From: Oscillospiraceae bacterium
Lineage (GTDB): Bacteria > Bacillota_A > Clostridia > Oscillospirales > Oscillospiraceae
NCBI GenBank assembly: GCA_017540945.1
Contig: JAFYAB010000092.1
Coordinates: forward strand, 1-9,143
DNA: 9,143 bases
Direction of reading: 5' to 3'
Of this stretch, positions 1 through 4,714 are shown piece by piece (within the stretch, counting starts at the first letter, position 1; every line of letters begins with the position of its first letter). Under the pieces are notes generated by a model. That model was given only the letters and a program-made list of their open reading frames with translations. It had not been told where the DNA came from and did no database searches. The translations under genes and the position numbers were made by a program.

Positions 1-558
1 CTTCAGCAGGCCTTCCAGGGCCTTGCCGTGTCTGGCCTCGTCGCGGGCCATTTCGTGGACGGTGTCGTGAATGGCATCCAGGCCGTTCTTCTTGGCGCAG
101 GCGGCCAGGTCGAACTTGCCCTTGGTGGCGCCGTATTCGCAGTCCACGCGCCACTTCAGGTTCTCCTTGGTGGAGGCGGTCATCTTGGGCTCCAGCTCAG
201 AGCCCAGCAGCTCGGCGAACTTGGCGGCGTGCTCGGCTTCCTCAAAGGCGGCCTTTTCCCAGTACAGGCCAATCTCGGGATAGCCCTCGCGGTGGGCGAT
301 CCGGGCCATGCAGAGGTACATGCCGACCTCGGAGCACTCGCCGGTGAAGTTGGCCTTCAGCTGCTCCAGGATGTACTTCTTGTCTTCCTCGGGGACATTG
401 TCCAGCTTGGCGCCGACGCCGAAGACGTGCTCAGCGGCCAGCTTGATCTCGCCCTCGACCTTGATAAACTTGGCGCCGGGGACCTTGCAGATGGGGCAGA
501 ACTCGGGAGGGGTATCGCCCTCGTGGACGTACCCGCAGACGGGGCATACGAACTTCAT
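1..558 (-). CDS. rbr: Reverse rubrerythrin (rubredoxin-first NADH peroxidase-type), partial at 3' end
   Basis: Cytoplasmic non-haem iron protein that reduces hydrogen peroxide (and in clostridia oxygen) with electrons from NADH, usually relayed by an NADH:rubredoxin oxidoreductase. The 186 visible residues run MKFVCPVCGY... to ...EGLLK at the window edge; homologues end only a few residues later. The N-terminal rubredoxin domain has its iron-binding cysteines at 5, 8, 21 and 24 (CPVCG, CPICK). The ferritin-like four-helix domain carries two ExxH motifs, E107-H110 (EEAEH) and E174-H177 (DEARH), with further candidate ligands E74, E95 and E141. The rubredoxin-first order is that of clostridial revRbr, the reverse of classical rubrerythrin. 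The start is fixed by AGGAGGT at 566-572. No terminator is visible between the upstream ABC-F gene and this gene, so some readthrough is possible, but it has its own promoter. Confidence 0.95.
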   Translation of the reverse strand, partial: MKFVCPVCGYVHEGDTPPEFCPICKVPGAKFIKVEGEIKLAAEHVFGVGAKLDNVPEEDKKYILEQLKANFTGECSEVGMYLCMARIAHREGYPEIGLYWEKAAFEEAEHAAKFAELLGSELEPKMTASTKENLKWRVDCEYGATKGKFDLAACAKKNGLDAIHDTVHEMARDEARHGKALEGLLK

Positions 559-580
559 GATTGTTACCTCCTGTGTAATT

Positions 581-595
581 TTATTGTATTTATAA
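581..595. promoter_or_regulatory. PerR-box-like inverted repeat at the rubrerythrin promoter
   Basis: The 15-mer TTATTGTATTTATAA has the 7-1-7 layout of the Bacillus/Clostridium PerR operator (TTATAAT-n-ATTATAA) and matches it at 11 of 14 defined positions. It overlaps the -10 element and the likely transcription start, where a repressor would act. Peroxide-responsive PerR control of reverse rubrerythrins is known in Clostridium; binding here is inferred only from the match, and AT-rich promoter DNA can give such matches by chance. Confidence 0.35.
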
Positions 596-622
596 CATAC
601 CGCAAAACGGAGGAAAAGTAAA
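594..622 (-). promoter_or_regulatory. Promoter of the rubrerythrin gene
   Basis: A -35-like TTTACT (617-622) and a -10-like TATGTT (594-599) are separated by 17 bp, upstream of the Shine-Dalgarno sequence at 566-572. The match is moderate. The AT-rich block TATGTTATAAAT also permits a -10 shifted a few bases downstream. It lies in the 89-bp gap between the ABC-F stop codon and the rubrerythrin start. Confidence 0.5.
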
Positions 623-647
623 GAGATATTTTTGAACGATTTGCCAA

Positions 648-2156
648 TTATGTCCGATCATCGCCGCGCCGCAGCGCCACCGTGCCCGTGGCCACCCGGT
701 CGCAGAAGCACTTGTCGTGCTCCACGAAGAGGATCGTGGGGCGGCTCTCCAGCAGCAGCTCCTCGATCTGGCCCCGGGAGAGCAGGTCGATGTAGTTCAG
801 GGGCTCGTCCCAGAGGTAGAGCTGGGCCGGCTCGCAGAGGCTCCGGGCCAGCAGGACCTTTTTCTTTTGGCCCATGCTGAACTGCTCCATGGGCTTCTCG
901 AATTGACTCCGGGGAAAGTCCAGCTTCCGCAGGAAGGTCAGGAACATGGTCCGGTCCAGGCCGTACCGCTCGGCATATTCCGTCACCGAACCGGAGAGCC
1001 CGCTCGCGTCCTGGGGCAGATACGAGATCACCAGGCCGCTCGCCAGCCGCAGCGTCCCGGAGGCCGGAGCCGTCTCCCCCGTCAGCAGCCGCAGCAGGCT
1101 GGTCTTCCCTGCCCCGTTGGGCCCGTTCAGCCGCAGCCGGTCCCCGGCCCGGATCGTAAAGCTGAGCGGCGCGAAGACCGGGCCTTCGCCGTAGTCCACG
1201 GTGACGTCCCGCAGCTCCGCCAGGACCTCGACCCGGCTGGGCAGGCAGGGCAGGCGCAGGCTGTCGGCCTTCTCCAGGTTTTTCAGCAGGCGGCTCTTCT
1301 CCTCGACAGCGGCCTCCTGCCGCCCTGCGATGGCCTTAGCCCGTTTGTTGGCTTTTTTGGACTTGGCCGCCAGATAGGGGCGGCGGCCCGCGTTCATCTC
1401 GTTCCCCTTTGGCCCCGAGCCGATCTTCTCCCGCTCGGATCTGTCCGCCCAGGAGGCCTTTTCCCGGGCTGTCTGCTCCAACCGGGAGATTTCCTTTTTC
1501 AGCTTTGCGTTCTCCGCCAGCTCAAACTCGTCCTGCCGCCGCCGGTTCTCCAGCCAGGTGGAGCAGTTGCCCTTCTGTACCTCGATGGTAGCCCGGTTGA
1601 TGGACAGCACATGATCCACGCAGCCGTCCAGGAAGGCCTGGTCGTGGGAGACCAGGATGAATCCCTTTTTCGTGCCCAGATAGCGGCTCAGCACCTGGCG
1701 CCCGTGGAGATCCAGGTGGTTGGTGGGCTCGTCGATCAGCAGAAAGCGGTTGTCCCGCAAAAACAGGGCCGCCAGCAGCAGCTTGGTCCGCTCCCCGTTG
1801 GAGAGCGTGGCAAAGGGACGGAAGAGGACCGCCTCGTCCAGCTCCAGCTGGGCCAGCTCCCGCAGCAGCCGCCAGCGCTGGAGACCCGGGCAGCTCCGTG
1901 CCGCGATCTCCTCCCCGCTCTCCCAAGCGTCCTCCACCGGGAAGGGAAAGTAGTCAAAGGCCACCGGCGCGCTGATAGCGCCCCGGTACTCGTATTGGCC
2001 CATCAGCAGCCGCAGAAAGGTGGTTTTCCCGCGGCCGTTCCGACCTACAAAGCCCAGCCGCCAGTCGGTATCCAGCTGAAAGCTGGCATGCTCAAACAGC
2101 AGCTCCGCGCTGCCGTCGTATCCAAAGGTCAAATCCTGAACGGAGATCAACGCCAT
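648..2156 (-). CDS. ABC-F family ATPase, Lsa-type ribosomal protection protein
   Basis: Soluble ABC protein with two nucleotide-binding domains and no membrane segment, of the type that binds the ribosomal E site and displaces antibiotics. Of 502 residues, domain 1 has Walker A GRNGRGKTT (38-46), signature LSNGE (118-122), Walker B FLLIDEP with EPTNHLD (138-149) and H-loop H171. A charged, helical interdomain linker spans about 211-300. Domain 2 has Walker A GPNGAGKTS (345-353), signature FSMGQKKK (426-433), Walker B LYLWDEP followed by LNYID (446-456) and H480. The opening FGYD...LLF, GRNGRGKTTFLRLL, the FELAEN linker start and the SMGQKKK / WDEPLNYID signatures resemble Lsa proteins, which confer lincosamide, streptogramin A and pleuromutilin resistance. 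The start follows AGGAGG at 2165-2170 with 8-nt spacing. The long structured leader supports antibiotic-inducible expression. The drug spectrum cannot be read from sequence, and a general translation-factor role remains possible. Confidence 0.93.
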   Translation of the reverse strand: MALISVQDLTFGYDGSAELLFEHASFQLDTDWRLGFVGRNGRGKTTFLRLLMGQYEYRGAISAPVAFDYFPFPVEDAWESGEEIAARSCPGLQRWRLLRELAQLELDEAVLFRPFATLSNGERTKLLLAALFLRDNRFLLIDEPTNHLDLHGRQVLSRYLGTKKGFILVSHDQAFLDGCVDHVLSINRATIEVQKGNCSTWLENRRRQDEFELAENAKLKKEISRLEQTAREKASWADRSEREKIGSGPKGNEMNAGRRPYLAAKSKKANKRAKAIAGRQEAAVEEKSRLLKNLEKADSLRLPCLPSRVEVLAELRDVTVDYGEGPVFAPLSFTIRAGDRLRLNGPNGAGKTSLLRLLTGETAPASGTLRLASGLVISYLPQDASGLSGSVTEYAERYGLDRTMFLTFLRKLDFPRSQFEKPMEQFSMGQKKKVLLARSLCEPAQLYLWDEPLNYIDLLSRGQIEELLLESRPTILFVEHDKCFCDRVATGTVALRRGDDRT

Positions 2157-2180
2157 ATTTCAATCCTCCTGAAATGCATT

Positions 2181-2203
2181 TGTGGCGCGGGCTATCTGCC
2201 CGC
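2181..2203 (-). repeat. Small palindromic intergenic repeat, copy 1
   Basis: Reading on the minus strand, GCGGGC-AGATA-GCCCGC is followed by GCCACA. The same 23-nt unit with two differences lies at 7983-8005 (plus) in another intergenic region. Here it forms a 6-bp hairpin just before the ABC-F ribosome binding site. Two copies sharing the asymmetric flank as well as the palindrome suggest a dispersed repeat rather than two independent hairpins. Confidence 0.5.
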
Positions 2204-2265
2204 AGTATCCCGTCTGTTTGGACGGTGTCCGGCTGTCTGCTCAGCCCGGAAGCCAAGCAAGCAGC

Positions 2266-2295
2266 AAAATGGCTGCAAGAACCCCGCTTGCAGCC
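2266..2295 (-). terminator. Terminator-like hairpin in the ABC-F leader (attenuator candidate)
   Basis: A perfect 9-bp stem GGCTGCAAG/CTTGCAGCC (2287-2295 with 2271-2279) with a 7-nt loop is followed on the minus strand by ATTTTGC. The U run is only four long, so termination may be partial and conditional, which suits an attenuator better than a constitutive terminator. Confidence 0.5.
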
Positions 2296-2330
2296 ATACG
2301 AACCCGATATCAGGCGGATGCAGCGCGGCG

Positions 2331-2402
2331 TTTTCCTGCACATGGCGCACCAAAACGGACGGCCGCAGCCGCCGAAGGCGCCATATCGATCAGACAGGAA
2401 AA
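2331..2402 (-). promoter_or_regulatory. Long leader hairpin directly after the uORF
   Basis: TTTTCCTG/CAGGAAAA (8 bp, 2395-2402 with 2331-2338) and inside it ATGGCGC/GCGCCAT (7 bp, 2378-2384 with 2342-2348) form a two-part stem with a GC-rich loop. The outer stem begins one base after the uORF stop, so its formation should depend on ribosome occupancy of the uORF. Confidence 0.6.
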
Positions 2403-2403
2403 C

Positions 2404-2412
2404 TCAGCGCAT
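2404..2412 (-). CDS. Three-codon upstream ORF (Met-Arg-stop) in the ABC-F leader
   Basis: ATG CGC TGA is preceded at 5-nt spacing by a strong Shine-Dalgarno GGAGGG (2418-2423), and lies some 15-20 nt downstream of the predicted transcription start. A ribosome held on this minimal ORF would cover the arm TTTTCCTG (2395-2402 on the plus strand), which starts one base after the stop, and would prevent the first hairpin from forming. That is the usual logic of antibiotic-sensing uORFs. Such a short ORF could arise by chance; the good ribosome binding site and its position relative to promoter and hairpin argue against that. Confidence 0.55.
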   Translation of the reverse strand: MR

Positions 2413-2435
2413 CTTATCCCTCCGTTCTTTTCTTT

Positions 2436-2464
2436 AGTCTACCATGCGTCGGCTTCGATTGCAA
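2436..2464 (-). promoter_or_regulatory. Promoter of the ABC-F transcript
   Basis: -35 TTGCAA (2459-2464) and -10 TAGACT (2436-2441) lie at the ideal 17-bp spacing, with a TG dinucleotide giving an extended -10 (TGG-TAGACT). Transcription should start near 2429, leaving the uORF close to the 5' end and a ~270-nt leader. A-rich minus-strand DNA upstream could act as an UP element. Confidence 0.7.
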
Positions 2465-2478
2465 GAGAAAACCGGAAT

Positions 2479-2547
2479 TTTTTATTATCCTTCAAGGTCC
2501 TTTTTTATTTTCCTTCGACTTCTGTTTTTATTTTCCTTCGACTTCTA
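2479..2547. repeat. 23-bp tandem repeat, three units, between divergent promoters
   Basis: Units at 2479-2501, 2502-2524 and 2525-2547 follow the pattern TTTTTATTTTCCTTCGACTT plus three bases. Units 2 and 3 are nearly identical; unit 1 has diverged in its second half. The run continues into further T's up to the tRNA -35 box. It is pyrimidine-rich on the plus strand and lies between the divergent tRNA-Thr and ABC-F promoters, so it could work as an AT-rich upstream element for either. Confidence 0.8.
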
Positions 2548-2555
2548 TTTTTTTC

Positions 2556-2584
2556 TTGACGAGCGGCGGAAAGTATGCTAATAT
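2556..2584 (+). promoter_or_regulatory. Promoter of tRNA-Thr
   Basis: -35 TTGACG (2556-2561) and -10 TAATAT (2579-2584) are 17 bp apart, with an extended TGC before the -10 box. The predicted start lies about 15 nt before the mature tRNA 5' end. It is the best consensus promoter in the window, as expected for a stable RNA gene. Confidence 0.8.
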
Positions 2585-2604
2585 ATATCAGCTAAATCAA
2601 ATAT

Positions 2605-2680
2605 GCTACTGTGGCTCAGTCGGTAGAGCAGCTGATTCGTAATCAGCAGGTCGCCGGTTCAAGTCCGGCCAGTAGCTCCA
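2605..2680 (+). tRNA. tRNA-Thr (anticodon CGT)
   Basis: The 76-nt cloverleaf is complete. Acceptor GCTACTG (2605-2611) pairs with CAGTAGC (2670-2676), followed by discriminator T and an encoded CCA (2678-2680). The D arm is GCTC...GAGC, the anticodon stem GCTGA/TCAGC encloses loop TTCGTAA with anticodon CGT, and the T arm GCCGG-TTCAAGT-CCGGC is intact. It reads ACG threonine codons, which are frequent in GC-rich genomes. It has its own promoter and terminator. Confidence 0.97.
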
Positions 2681-2683
2681 CTG

Positions 2684-2716
2684 ACACCTGATTTTCGCAA
2701 GAAAATCGGGTGTTTT
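2684..2716 (+). terminator. Intrinsic terminator of tRNA-Thr
   Basis: ACACCTGATTTTC / GAAAATCGGGTGT form a 13-bp stem (one T-G wobble) closed by a GCAA tetraloop and running into TTTT at 2713-2716. It begins four bases after the tRNA CCA end. Confidence 0.85.
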
Positions 2717-2770
2717 GCTCCAAAACAGCCCTGAAAATCGTGTTTTTCCTCCACTTTGCCTTCAAAACAA

Positions 2771-2816
2771 TCTGGGTCAGCGAATGGGTCAGACCTTTGA
2801 CCCAGATCTGACCCAT
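2771..2816. repeat. Nested inverted repeats built from GGGTCA
   Basis: Two direct copies of TGGGTCAG (2773-2780, 2785-2792) are followed by two inverted copies (TGACCCAG from 2798, CTGACCCA 2808-2815). They can form a stacked hairpin: inner 7-bp stem 2785-2791/2798-2804 with a 6-nt loop, and outer 8-bp stem 2773-2780/2808-2815. Alternatively they can form two interleaved longer stems (2771-2779/2798-2806 and 2784-2793/2807-2816). No T-run follows on either strand, so a terminator is unlikely. A protein-binding site or a repeat element is possible; function unknown. Confidence 0.7.
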
Positions 2817-2853
2817 ACGGGGATAAAATGCGGAAAGGCCAGGAAACGGGCAG

Positions 2854-2901
2854 AAAGGGACAAACGAGACGCCGGTCGGCTCCTTGCCAACCAGCGTCTC
2901 G
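2854..2901 (-). terminator. Intrinsic terminator of the putative structured RNA
   Basis: A 16-bp stem (2886-2901 with 2865-2880, including G-T wobbles) beginning CGAGACGC and ending GCGTCTCG is closed by a 5-nt loop. On the minus strand it is followed by GTTTGTCCCTTTC. The U-tract is interrupted but the stem is long and GC-rich. Confidence 0.65.
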
Positions 2902-3081
2902 GCGTATTTCTTGGAGCTTTCCCCTTCAGGAATGGCTTCTCTTTGATTATTGCGGTGCAGCTTTTGACCGCAGCGCTTTCCAGCGGTTCCTCCACCCAGT
3001 TCTCCAGGCAAGGATGATATAGACCAGCAAGCAGCGATTCCGTGCTGCTTCAGCGTCCTCTCAAAAGCGGTCGATACTCCC
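2862..3081 (-). ncRNA. Putative free-standing structured RNA (~220 nt), family unassigned
   Basis: The segment has a consensus-like promoter (3087-3116) at one end and a strong intrinsic terminator (2854-2901) at the other, with no convincing protein in between. The predicted RNA starts near GGGGAGTATCGACCGC. Visible pairings include AAGCAGC/GCTGCTT, GCTTTTGA with a distant TCAAAAGC, a GCGGT that can pair with an ACCGC either upstream or downstream, and 5' GGAGTAT with ATACGCC just before the terminator (one mismatch), which would close the molecule. Size, end-to-end closure and isolation fit 6S-like or raiA-like RNAs, but I do not recognise diagnostic sequence of either. A reading frame crosses it on the minus strand, but that frame runs on antisense through the tRNA gene. 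Confidence 0.5.
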
Positions 3082-3086
3082 CTTTG

Positions 3087-3116
3087 ATGATAACCCAAGC
3101 CATACAGGGAAGTCAA
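3087..3116 (-). promoter_or_regulatory. Promoter of the putative structured RNA
   Basis: -35 TTGACT (3111-3116) and -10 TATCAT (3087-3092) are 18 bp apart; the alternative -10 TTATCA gives 17 bp. AAAAAACAG lies just upstream of the -35. Transcription would start around 3080-3082 at GGGGAG. The nearest minus-strand gene ends at 3341, and a terminator separates it from this promoter. Confidence 0.6.
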
Positions 3117-3199
3117 GCTGTTTTTTCACATTTCCGAGCTGCTGCCGCGGGCGGACGTCCGGGAGCCGGCGAGGGCGCGGCTTCCTTGGGGGACCATCC
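3117..3199. other. Short non-coding spacer
   Basis: The DNA between the structured-RNA promoter and the anti-sigma terminator shows no gene. The only structure noted is the self-complementary CGGACGTCCG at 3152-3161. The 3244-3340 stretch on the other side of the terminator also holds no recognisable element. Confidence 0.5.
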
Positions 3200-3243
3200 A
3201 AAAAAACGGAACGACGGGACGCCGGGGGCGTCTCGTCGTTCCG
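3200..3243 (-). terminator. Intrinsic terminator of the sigma/anti-sigma operon
   Basis: CGGAACGACG / CGTCGTTCCG (3207-3216 with 3234-3243) extends inward through GGACGCC/GGCGTCT to a 17-bp stem with one wobble and a 3-nt GGG loop. On the minus strand seven T's follow (3206-3200). It lies about 100 nt beyond the anti-sigma stop codon and should end the operon transcript before the structured-RNA unit. Confidence 0.85.
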
Positions 3244-3340
3244 GGCGTTGGAAACGGGACAGACGGGTTACGTTCTGTATACGTTTTTGAACGGGGAACC
3301 TCTGCGCGGGTCGGGAAGGCCCCGGGCGGGCTGTGACGGC

Positions 3341-4714
3341 TCAGTCCTCCGGCTCTGCTTCGTGAAAAAGGATATTGCCGCTGAGCGCGTCGATCTCAAA
3401 GTCGTGCTCATAGCCCTCCAGCTTGAATTCCAGCTCATAGACCGGGCTGCCGTTCTCCCGCGTCAGCTCCAGCTCCGGCTGCTGAATGCTGTCCCGGTTC
3501 GCTCCCAGGGAACTCAGGGCGATCTCCATGGCCCGGTCGGCGGAGATCAGGGCCGCCTCGGTGGGCGAGGGCTGAACGGGGGCGGCAGAAAGGCGGTCGT
3601 CATCGTCGTCGTCAACGCCGTCATCGTCCGGGTCGTCGTCCAGGTCGTCGTCCAGGTCGTCGTCCAGGTCGTCGTCCGGATCATCGTCATCCGGATCGTC
3701 ATCGTCGTCGGCAGGCGTGCCGCTTGCCTCAAGGGGCTCTGTCTCCACCTTGCGGATCTCTCCGCTCACGGCATCCACGTCGTACTCAAATTCCTTCCCC
3801 TGGGCCTCAAACTCCACCTCGTAGATCAGGCTTCCGCCCTCATATTCCAGCTCGGATCTCAGCCTTGCGGCCACGGCCCGGCTGACCCCGGCGTGGAGCA
3901 GGGCGATCTCCTCCGCGGCTTCCCGGCCAATATAGGCCTTCTCGCTGGATTGGCCGGAGGCGCGGACCCCCGCAATGGCGTGGTGCTCCAAAAGCAGGGA
4001 CAGCTCGTGGATGGAGAGGGCTGACAGCCCCTTGATATCGTATCGCGGGTTCGCCGCGGCCAGGCGTGCGATCAACAGGGCCTTGCCCGGGGAAATGCCG
4101 TACTCCTCCGCGGCGGCGGAGTCGCCGCCGGACTCCAGGACCTGGCTGAGGACGGAGCAGTCGAAGCCGCTGCTTTGCAGGTAGTCTCTGGCGTCCGCGC
4201 TCAGGCTGTCCCGCAGCCGCAGACCGCGGCCCTCGTCGGCGCTGTCAACCGTGATCAGCACGGAATTCGCCAGCTCGCTCAGATAGCCCTGCCGCAGCAT
4301 CGCGCCCACGATGGCGTTCAGCGCCACCTTCACGTCGGTCCCGGCCAGGTCCATATCCGCCAGAACCTTTGCGCCGTCGTCGTTCTTTGCTTCCGCGGAG
4401 ATGACCCTGTCGCTCCGGTCCAGCAGGAGGGCGATGCTCGGGTTCACGTCGATCATGATCCAGGCCGCGGGGTCCGGGTCGCGGGCGGAGATCAGCTTCG
4501 CTCCGAAGCCCAGCCCCAGCACCAGCAGCAGGGCGGCGGCCAGGGCTCCGAAGGCCCCCCAGGGGGTCTTTTTCTTTTCGGGCTTCCGTTCCGTATTCAT
4601 GGCAGTATCTCCTTTCTTCGTTTCGCCTGTCTCGGAGAGAAGAGCAGATTTGAGATCCGGGGTCACGGCGCGAAACGCCGCTGCGATTTTCTGCTCCGTG
4701 GGATCATGCTTCAT
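3341..4714 (-). CDS. Membrane anti-sigma factor, RsgI-like, with acidic linker and two PepSY domains
   Basis: Inferred to hold the adjacent sigma factor at the membrane and release it on an extracytoplasmic signal. Of 457 residues: a cytoplasmic N-terminus (1-50) with TEQKIAAAFRAVTPDLKSAL, typical of the sigma-binding end of this family; one membrane helix (about 53-75); an RsgI-type extracytoplasmic domain (about 84-250) opening IMIDVNPSIALLLD; PepSY domain 1 (about 256-325); an almost pure Asp linker (336-373); and PepSY domain 2 (about 386-453). RsgI proteins are known to self-cleave between Asn and Pro of the conserved NP motif, here N91-P92. Unlike cellulosomal RsgI there is no carbohydrate-binding module; the PepSY domains may be the sensory part. 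The start overlaps the sigma stop as ATGA (4711-4714). A second start at 4600 has a better ribosome binding site. The linker DNA contains a 12-bp tandem repeat. Confidence 0.88.
   Translation of the reverse strand: MKHDPTEQKIAAAFRAVTPDLKSALLSETGETKKGDTAMNTERKPEKKKTPWGAFGALAAALLLVLGLGFGAKLISARDPDPAAWIMIDVNPSIALLLDRSDRVISAEAKNDDGAKVLADMDLAGTDVKVALNAIVGAMLRQGYLSELANSVLITVDSADEGRGLRLRDSLSADARDYLQSSGFDCSVLSQVLESGGDSAAAEEYGISPGKALLIARLAAANPRYDIKGLSALSIHELSLLLEHHAIAGVRASGQSSEKAYIGREAAEEIALLHAGVSRAVAARLRSELEYEGGSLIYEVEFEAQGKEFEYDVDAVSGEIRKVETEPLEASGTPADDDDDPDDDDPDDDLDDDLDDDLDDDPDDDGVDDDDDDRLSAAPVQPSPTEAALISADRAMEIALSSLGANRDSIQQPELELTRENGSPVYELEFKLEGYEHDFEIDALSGNILFHEAEPED
3632..3679. repeat. 12-bp tandem repeat in the anti-sigma acidic linker
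   Basis: Four in-frame copies of GTCGTCGTCCAG (plus strand; the last ends CGG) encode Leu-Asp-Asp-Asp units on the minus strand. Further GTCGTC-type runs flank them from about 3595 to 3711. The 12-bp unit keeps the frame, so copy number could vary without breaking the gene. Confidence 0.9.
4598..4615 (-). promoter_or_regulatory. Internal ribosome binding site and alternative start in the anti-sigma gene
   Basis: AAAGGAGAT (4607-4615) lies 8 nt before an in-frame ATG (4598-4600, Met39). The upstream start at 4714 has only a weaker GGAAAGGA-type site and relies on coupling to the sigma gene. Initiation at Met39 would give a protein that keeps the membrane helix and sensory domains but lacks the predicted sigma-binding segment. 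Confidence 0.5.

Larger units (their letters stand above)
2157..2429 (-). promoter_or_regulatory. Long structured leader of the ABC-F gene (putative attenuator)
   Basis: Between the predicted transcription start (about 2429) and the ABC-F start codon lie ~270 nt with, in transcript order: a ribosome binding site and Met-Arg-stop uORF (2423-2404); a long hairpin whose 5' arm begins just after the uORF stop (2402-2331); a terminator-like hairpin (2295-2266); a small palindrome (2203-2187); and the gene's ribosome binding site (2170-2165). The loop of the first hairpin contains GGCTGC (2370-2365), identical to the 5' arm of the terminator hairpin, so it could pair with the terminator's 3' arm as an antiterminator. 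This order is what attenuation leaders of other ABC-F genes (vmlR, vga(A), msr(D), lmo0919) show. The mechanism here is inference. Confidence 0.6.

Noticed and set aside
28..621. 197-codon plus-strand frame over the rubrerythrin gene
   Set aside because: The opposite strand has all rubredoxin cysteines and ferritin-like iron ligands with a good ribosome binding site, so the plus frame is a shadow.
717..2642. 641-codon plus-strand reading frame antisense to the ABC-F gene
   Set aside because: The minus strand encodes a complete ABC-F protein with all motifs. The plus frame is low-complexity Gln/Leu/Pro-rich, has no ribosome binding site, and runs into the tRNA.
2643..3116. 157-codon minus-strand reading frame
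   Set aside because: It runs antisense through tRNA-Thr (its end reads ...AGLEPATC, a typical translated tRNA T arm), crosses two terminators, and has no domain. The DNA is better explained as a tRNA terminator plus a structured RNA.
3632..3679. CRISPR-like regular repeat
   Set aside because: The 12-bp units are contiguous, have no spacers, and are in frame within a coding region. No CRISPR array or cas gene is present in the window.
3248..4024. 258-codon plus-strand reading frame antisense to the anti-sigma gene
   Set aside because: Its VVVQVVVQVVV stretch is simply the antisense reading of the poly-Asp linker repeat.
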